From contig CAVONV010000022.1 of assembly GCA_963697355.1 (NCBI GenBank), forward strand, positions 496,001-560,000: a DNA stretch of 64,000 bases, given 5' to 3'. This DNA comes from CAVONV01 sp963697355. GTDB taxonomy: Bacteria; Acidobacteriota; Vicinamibacteria; Marinacidobacterales; DATDRI01. The position numbers were made by a program, and so were the translations under genes. Shown here piece by piece: positions 58,763 to 64,000 of the stretch. Every line of letters begins with the position of its first letter. Position 1 is the stretch's first letter. The notes under the pieces are model-generated. The model did not search any database. It had not been told where the DNA came from and was given only the letters and a program-made list of their open reading frames with translations.

Positions 58763-61258
58763 CGGGGGAAATCTTTTGCGCGCGTCGGGCGGGTATCCAG
58801 GAAGCGACAAGTGCTGTCACCGCCAATGCGACAGCGATCGCCATGAAGGTCAACGGATCGTGGGGCGATACTCGAGTGAATCCATCTTGACAAAAGCGTT
58901 GAGCTTGCATAAGCACCGACGAGCCCTGAGCGCTATACCGATTCCGACATGAAGCATCCCTTGCCCCAAGACGAGTCCGAGAACGTCTATCGGCGCAGCG
59001 CCCAACGCCATTCTTATCCCCATTTCCGTGGTTCTTTGCTCCACGGTATGCAACATGGTCCCGAGTAATTGCGGCGCAGGCTAGCAGCAGAGCAGCGACG
59101 GCGAAGCAAGTTGAAAGCACCATGAAGAATCTTGGTTCCCCGACGGAACGACTGATGTGCGCGTCGAGAGTCTGGAGCCTTTTCGATTGGAAGGTTGGGG
59201 TCGATATTCCATACGGCCTGGCGCACCGGCCCCGCCACGGAAGACAAATCCACCTCGTGCCTTACCACCACGTTCATTCTCGACCAAGGTTGCTGCGCGA
59301 AGGGTACGAAGAGCTCAGGTTCCGCTGGCAGGTGGCGGAGTCCTCGTTGTCGAATGTCACTGACCACACCGACGACCGTGACCCAGGGGGTCGCCTCATC
59401 CGGTGAAAGACGGAGCCTTTGCCCGAGAACCTCGCCGGTCGGCCAAAGGCGCTGTGCCAGCGATTGGTTCACGATGACGACTGGGAGCTCCTCCACTCGG
59501 TGCCCCTTCGAAAAATCACGACCTTGAAGGAGCTCGATTCCAAGAGTTCGGAAGTAGTCCGTGCTGATAGTGTGACCGTTCACCCCGGTCGCGATCGTGC
59601 GTGGCGGCGTCGTTACGGTTGGACGCCAACTTACATCACCTAACGGCAGGTCCACGATGGCACCCACTGACAAAACACCAGGAATACGTTCGATGGCGTC
59701 CAAAACCTCACTGAAGAAGACCGTTCTTTGCTGATCCGTTTCATAGTCGGACCCTAGGCTGATGGACATCGTAAATGTGTCTTCCACCCGGAAGCCTGGT
59801 GTTACTCTCATCAGCCCCAGGAAACTCTTGAAGAGCAATCCAGCACAGATGAGCAGCAGCGAGCGCCAGGCCGTTTCCACGGCGACGCGTATCCCTCGGC
59901 GAGCAGTTCGGCTTCCTCCGGAGGTCATGGCCATGGAGCTTTCTTTTAGGGCGAGATCGACGTCGCGGCCAGCGTTTTGGAACGCCGGTACAAGACCGAA
60001 AATCGAGACCCTGTCAAGAGGGACAAAGAAAACGCGCACCCAAGCACGCGCAAATCTAGCCCCACTTCGTCGAGACGCGGTGAAATCTCCGGGATAGAAT
60101 CGATGGAAGGCCTCTTGATACCGAGATAAGCCAACAACACGCCCAACGTCGCGCCCACAAGTGATAGGAGGAGGCTCTCGGCTAGAAGCTGTCGGAGGAT
60201 TCGCGTTCGTCCTGCTCCAAGTGCAGCGCGAATCGCCAGTTCCCTGGCTCGTTCCACACTTCGGGCAAGTGATAGATGAGCCAAATTCAGCACAAGCGAT
60301 GAAGCAGCAAAAGGCCGACGGCGCCCATGAACAGCAGGAGGTGCCGGACCATGCTCGCCCACCGTTTGCCGGTGGAGAGAATCGACACCGATGCCGAAGA
60401 TTCCCTCGACTTCTGGGTTCTCCTTTGCGAAAGGAGAAAGCTCTTCGATATTCAGAGCTTCCGGATACTCCGCAGCGAGCGCATCACCGAGAACCTTCAT
60501 TTCCCGACGAGCGGTTTCGCTAGAGTGACGTCAGCTCGAAGCTTGCCGAGGACTCTCAAACTCCGGCGTGTCCGATTGGACAAATCGTCGTTGCCGAAAA
60601 TCAGTGGTGTCCAGATGTTGACATCTTTCAGGTACAAGGCTGTGGGCGGACAAAAATCTTTAGGTAAGATGCCCAAGATGGTCAAGGACCCGTCATCCGT
60701 TCGCAATGAGCAGTCCAGGAATCCCAAGGTCCCCCCCGAACCGGCGCTGCCACAGGCCAAAGCTCACCAGAGCAACAGATGAGGATGGGGAGCTGAAATC
60801 CTCGTGGGTGAAACCACGTCCAACCGTTGGGGTGACCGCCAACATCTGGAAAAAATGTTCAGTGACCGCCGTGCTGCCCACTCGCTCCGGCTCGTTACCG
60901 CCAGCAAGAACGACAGCCGACGTCCGAGAACGGCGGCCATTGACTCGGAAAGCTTGTGCTTCGGGCCTCCCAATCAAGGAAGTTGGGGGAAGAAACCCCC
61001 GTGAGTGTTTCCGTCGTCAGGCCTGGGCTACCTACATAGTTGATGTAAAACTCGGGAAATGTTGTACCCAACATCACGAGTCGTGAGGCGTGTCGGTAGG
61101 GGAGCGGCCGAAACATCACGGTGTCGACGATGCTAAACACCGCAGTTGTAGCCCCTATCCCTATTGCAATCAAGAGTATAGAGACGAAGAAATAGAGGGG
61201 TTTTTTCTGTTGTTGATCGTAGGACGAAACGCAGGTCCTGCGTTAAGTAACTCATCAT
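58740..61258 (-). pseudogene. ADOP-family ABC transporter permease (MacB/FtsX type), multiple frameshifts
   Basis: About 840 codons on the minus strand. The start at 61258/61255 (MSYLTQDLRFVLRS) and the following IAIGIGATTAVFSIVDTVMF and RPLPYRHASRLVMLG match acidobacterial duplicated orphan permeases. Two MacB periplasmic domains and two FtsX domains are recognisable (ALAIRAALGAGRTRILRQLL; RTLGIELLQGRDFSKGHRVE; TEMGIRMALGAAPIDVLGLV), ending WIPARRAQKISPATCLRWE. The reading frame changes at least seven times (near 61215, 60940, 60740, 60500, 59990, 59110 and 58940). The longest intact stretch is 59014-60039. No ATP-binding gene is adjacent, as is usual for ADOP permeases. Confidence 0.7.
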
Positions 61259-61321
61259 CTCACTAGATCAATACGATCAACGACGCCCGAGGGTTAACCC
61301 TAATCCGACGAATTGCTTGCA

Positions 61322-61345
61322 GGAAAAAGGGACCTGTCCCCTTTT
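61322..61345. repeat. GGGACCTGTCCC-type palindromic word
   Basis: AAAAAGGGACCTGTCCCCTT, with TTCC after it, is a near-perfect palindrome between the permease and UGPase genes. A related CAGGTCCCCTTTTCCATG lies at 2392-2409. Such words accompany REP-type elements in other genomes, but no transposase gene is here. Confidence 0.4.
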
Positions 61346-61402
61346 CCACATGTACTTACGTAGGTTTGATGGAGCTCGGATTAGGGTAAACACCCACTCC
61401 GA

Positions 61403-61447
61403 AGACATTCTTGAGTTCTCGAGTTCTCTGGGTGCTCGAGTTCTTAC
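61403..61447. repeat. CTCAAGAACTC-type repeat downstream of the UGPase gene
   Basis: ATTCTTGAGTTCTCGAGTTC followed by GGGTGCTCGAGTTCTTAC, reverse complements of the words seen at 4272-4320 and 45428-45456. It ends at the stop codon of the UGPase gene (minus strand). Confidence 0.6.
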
Positions 61448-62840
61448 TAGTACACCTTCTCGCCTTCGAGAACGGTTCCATCCGCAATTTGGACCTGCTT
61501 CCCCGATTCGTTACGCAGTCGGACTTCGCCTCTCGCAACAACATTGGCGCCGAAAACGATGTCTCCCTCGATGTCAAGGCTCGAGCATTCCACGAGTGAA
61601 GGGGAGCCTGAGGGGAATCGCGTATCGAAATCGGAGACCAACTTGTAATGATCGGAATCCAGCTTGATAAAAAGGGGACCGAGGTCACGCTCGGGATTGG
61701 AAACAATGCGGAATTCCTTTGTCAGTACATACGCGTCCGATCGAACCGCCAGAAGCTCGTTCGTGGTCTTGACAGGGGCGAACCGTTGCCTGGGCACACG
61801 CATCGCTTTTGCACCTTCGAAAACGCCGATTGCGGCTCCCATTGCCGTCTCGAGCTGATAGACGGTAGGAGAGGTCGGGTCTTGTGGATCGAGCGTCTTG
61901 GAGTTGCGGATCAGGGGCAATCCAAGATGGTTGCCCCTCTCACGCATGAGAGTCTCAAATCGGCCAAGTTGAACCAAAGATTGTTGGTGTTGAAGAAGCG
62001 GTGCCGCTGCACGTCTTGAAAGGCTGCCATGTCTTCCGAGGGACACTGAGCGGACTCCCTGAGCACAAGTCGACCATCGTGATACTCGGCCAAATGGCCG
62101 CCCTTCCGATCCATTTCGGTTCGATCGGCGATTTCCATCAAGAACGGGATTTCGTTTTCAACAAGGTAGCCGAGAATCCTTGCATCTAAATCTGCGCCCA
62201 AGTTGTCGGAGTTCGAGACGAACGCGTACTCGAAACCGAGCTCGATGAGTTTCTCGAGCATGCCGCTGGTCACGAGGGCAATGTAGAGATCGCCATGGCC
62301 CGGCGGACACCATTCGAGCGCGGGATTGACGGGCCAGGTTGCCGGTTGCAGATTGTCTTGTACTACCTTGGGCTCTTTGTGCTGTAGAAAGCTCAGAGGA
62401 ATGTCCTTGCGGGTAAGCTTCGGGTAGGCTCGCAGCGCTTCCAGCGCACCGGAGTTCGTTCGGTAGCTGTTCATCAAGACCAACGGGACTTCCGCATGAA
62501 TGGCCTGCTTTGCGATGACGTCCAGGAACGTTAGCCCATTGCGGACTTGGAGCAAGGACTTGGCTGTCTCGAGGCCCATACTGGTCCCGAGACCACCGTT
62601 CAGCTTGATGAGGACCGTCTTCTCGAGAGCCTGTTTCCCTGTCTTGACGGGCCCGTCTCCCAATTGCTCCCAATCCGGGGGCGAGCGCAACGGGCGAAGC
62701 TGGGTTTCAGGTATCAGCCCCGTCTCGCCGCTGACGAGCTGGCGATAGTAAAGAGCGAAGGAATGGATAAAGAGATTTGGAAGGCCTTCACGCCTCATGC
62801 GCTCCAGAAAGGGAGCAAAGCCGGAAGGGTCCTCTCTCAT
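61447..62840 (-). CDS. UTP--glucose-1-phosphate uridylyltransferase (UDPGP, eukaryotic type), one frameshift
   Basis: About 465 residues of the UDPGP family that makes UDP-glucose from UTP and glucose-1-phosphate. The nucleotide loop is LIKLNGGLGTSMGLETAKSL (GGxGTxxG), followed by PLVLMNSYRTNSGA, EWCPPGHGDLYIAL and FVSNSDNLGADLD. The C-terminal left-handed beta-helix part is SPSLVECSSLDIEGDIVFGA. The frame changes near 61955: with one missing G restored, NLADLETLMRERGNHLGLPL is continuous. This is the plant/animal-like UGPase, unrelated to GalU. It can supply UDP-sugar to a GalT reaction in the 35-39 kb locus. GGAGGTGAGAGG precedes the start. Confidence 0.85.
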
Positions 62841-62900
62841 CCTCTCACCTCCAAGAGACGGTGAGCGGGGTCAATATACGACATCCACCGTTGCAGGATG

Positions 62901-63326
62901 CTAAAAGGGGACGTCTTCGTCGGTCGCCTGAAAGGGCTCCTGAATATCGGGCTCCGGTGGACTCGAACTGTCTCTCGAGAACTCACCCCCACCTCCGCGA
63001 CCACCCAGCATAATCATTTGATCGGCCACGACTTCCGTCGTGTACCGTTTATTGCCATCCTTGTCGTCCCATGAGCGAGTTTGAAGGCGACCTTCGATGT
63101 AAACCTGCTTGCCCTTGGTCAGGTACTCTTTGGCTATCTCCGCTAGCTTGCTCCAAGCGACGACCCGATGCCATTCGGTGCGTTCCTGTCGTTGTCCGTT
63201 TTGGTCGGTCCAGCTCGATGATGTGGCGAGATTGAGAGTCGCAACAGCGGTACCGCCGCGTGTGTGCCGCATCTCCGGATCTCGACCAAGGTTGCCTACG
63301 AGTATGACTTTATTGACTCCACGCAT
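62901..63326 (-). CDS. ssb: Single-stranded DNA-binding protein
   Basis: OB-fold protein of 141 residues that coats single-stranded DNA in replication and repair. The N-terminus VNKVILVGNLGRDPEMRHTR, the WHRVVAWSKLAEIAKEYLTK segment and VYIEGRLQTRSWDDKDGNKR are standard. The flexible tail ends DEDVPF, the conserved acidic tip that recruits partner proteins. Length is close to normal (E. coli 178). TTGGAGG precedes the ATG. It is 60 bp from the UGPase gene on the same strand. Confidence 0.97.
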   Translation of the reverse strand: MRGVNKVILVGNLGRDPEMRHTRGGTAVATLNLATSSSWTDQNGQRQERTEWHRVVAWSKLAEIAKEYLTKGKQVYIEGRLQTRSWDDKDGNKRYTTEVVADQMIMLGGRGGGGEFSRDSSSPPEPDIQEPFQATDEDVPF

Positions 63327-63360
63327 TAAACGCCTCCAATAACAAGATTGAGACCCGCGT

Positions 63361-63999
63361 TCACGGTTGGTAACTTCTGAGTCTCTTCAGAAGCAACTTT
63401 GCACTTGCTTCGACCTGGGTTCGCGGATATTGCTCGATGACGTACTCGAGCTGCATAATAGCATCGTCACGGCGCCCCAAGCCCTCGAAGGCCTGAGCTT
63501 TTTTGAAGCTGGACTCAGGTAACTTGTTGCTCTCGGGGTATTTTCGCAAAACCGCCTCAAAAGCTTGGAGCGCTTCCTTGAATTGTCGCCTAGCGAGGTA
63601 ACATTCACCGATCCAATATTGAGCGTTGTCAGCGAGCTCGCTCGTTGGATAGCTGCGGATGACTTCCTCGAATCCCGAAATCGCGAGGGGATACCTTGCG
63701 TGATTGTAGTCGGTGTAGGCTTGGTTATAGAGATCGGAAGGGCTGGGAGCGGCAGCGGCCACGCGCGAGCTCTGCTGGGAGGAGTCACCACGATCTGTCG
63801 CAGTGGAAGACCCGGCTTCGGTCGTCTCTGTCCCGTCGGGCGAGAGCATGAGCGGTTGTTGACGCTGTCTCAGGGACACGATTTCCTGACGAAGGTTTCC
63901 AATACGAGAGTTCGTTTCATCCAATCGCGAGGACAGGACGGAGATGTTCTCCTTGACGTCCTCGAGCGTCGTTTGTGTGTCGACCAGAAGCTGCTGTAC
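63361..63999 (-). CDS. Tol-Pal system protein CpoB/YbgF-like (TPR), partial
   Basis: The 5' part lies beyond the window edge; about 212 codons are visible. The first 60 residues are a coiled coil (DVKENISVLSSRLDETNSRIGNLRQEI, given here only by its first heptads), then a low-complexity Ser/Thr linker, then tandem TPRs: DLYNQAYTDYNHARYPLAIS, ELADNAQYWIGECYLARRQF and SSFKKAQAFEGLGRRDDAIM. This is the CpoB/YbgF layout, which links cell division with the Tol-Pal complex in the periplasm. The genes tolB and pal are expected just outside the window on this strand; I cannot see them. Confidence 0.85.
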   Translation of the reverse strand, partial: VQQLLVDTQTTLEDVKENISVLSSRLDETNSRIGNLRQEIVSLRQRQQPLMLSPDGTETTEAGSSTATDRGDSSQQSSRVAAAAPSPSDLYNQAYTDYNHARYPLAISGFEEVIRSYPTSELADNAQYWIGECYLARRQFKEALQAFEAVLRKYPESNKLPESSFKKAQAFEGLGRRDDAIMQLEYVIEQYPRTQVEASAKLLLKRLRSYQP

Positions 64000-64000
64000 G

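Noticed and set aside
60327..60782. 151-codon plus-strand frame
   Set aside because: Antisense to the broken ADOP permease, no domain.
1..64000. CRISPR array, prophage or insertion sequence
   Set aside because: No regularly spaced repeats, no phage structural genes and no transposase or integrase frame could be identified. The dispersed repeats are short, variable and irregularly spaced.

Overview
The window looks like a chromosomal segment of an Acidobacteriota bacterium, possibly Vicinamibacteria-like. This rests on family content rather than a marker gene: an acidobacterial-type duplicated permease (ADOP), a TonB receptor with an N-terminal carboxypeptidase-regulatory domain, sortilin/VPS10-like BNR proteins, Tat-exported M24 peptidases and several exported amidohydrolases. 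I recognised no rRNA, tRNA, CRISPR array, prophage or transposase gene.

Layout. 0-9.8 kb: 3' end of pheT, two HAD phosphatases, a broken toxin-antitoxin chimera, an exported YtcJ-like amidohydrolase, a CMD/AhpD-like protein, an MscS channel, an FmdB zinc ribbon, a PqqB-like metallo-beta-lactamase-fold protein, and remnants of a D-aminoacylase and an S9 peptidase. 9.8-27 kb: a ThDP enzyme, a short sigma-54 activator, an M14 peptidase, a membrane protein/XRE pair, a Tat M24 peptidase, a frameshifted BNR protein, a DUF2064 glycosyltransferase, a TPR protein, an ECF sigma/anti-sigma pair, a BNR remnant and P5C dehydrogenase. 27-43.7 kb: L-serine dehydratase, then a sugar locus with three DUF1680 (GH127/GH146-type) glycosidases, xylA, xylB, a lipoprotein aldose epimerase, galT, an IMPase-like gene and a GHMP kinase that resembles plant L-arabinokinase more than galactokinase. 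43.8-52.4 kb: amidohydrolase, an internally deleted sulfatase, a CD0519-type membrane protein, an S9 peptidase, glycerol kinase and a second Tat M24 peptidase. 52.4-61.3 kb: a heavily frameshifted TonB receptor, a GntR/FCD regulator, a third M24-fold protein with altered metal ligands, a SnoaL-like protein and a shredded ADOP permease. 61.4-64 kb: UDP-glucose pyrophosphorylase, Ssb and the Tol-Pal-type protein CpoB/YbgF (truncated by the window end).

How the genes may work together. Two themes stand out. The first is peptide and amino-acid catabolism: exported M14, M24, S9 and amidohydrolase enzymes would feed P5C dehydrogenase and serine dehydratase. The second is pentose scavenging: secreted arabinofuranosidase-type enzymes and an exported mutarotase would deliver sugar to either XylA/XylB or a kinase/uridylyltransferase (Leloir-like) branch. 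The best candidate for something undescribed is this second branch, a bacterial L-arabinose-1-phosphate/UDP-sugar route built around the ARA1-like kinase.

Sequence quality and decay. Several genes carry single-base indels, many of them in short homopolymers, and often the protein sequence continues well in the next frame. These may be assembly errors or young pseudogenes. In contrast, five loci are true remnants or internal-deletion scars. Intergenic gaps repeatedly carry three kinds of dispersed repeat: purine/pyrimidine arm pairs, CTCAAGAACTC-type words and GC-rich palindromes. Family assignments were made by eye from motifs and remembered family features, without a database search.
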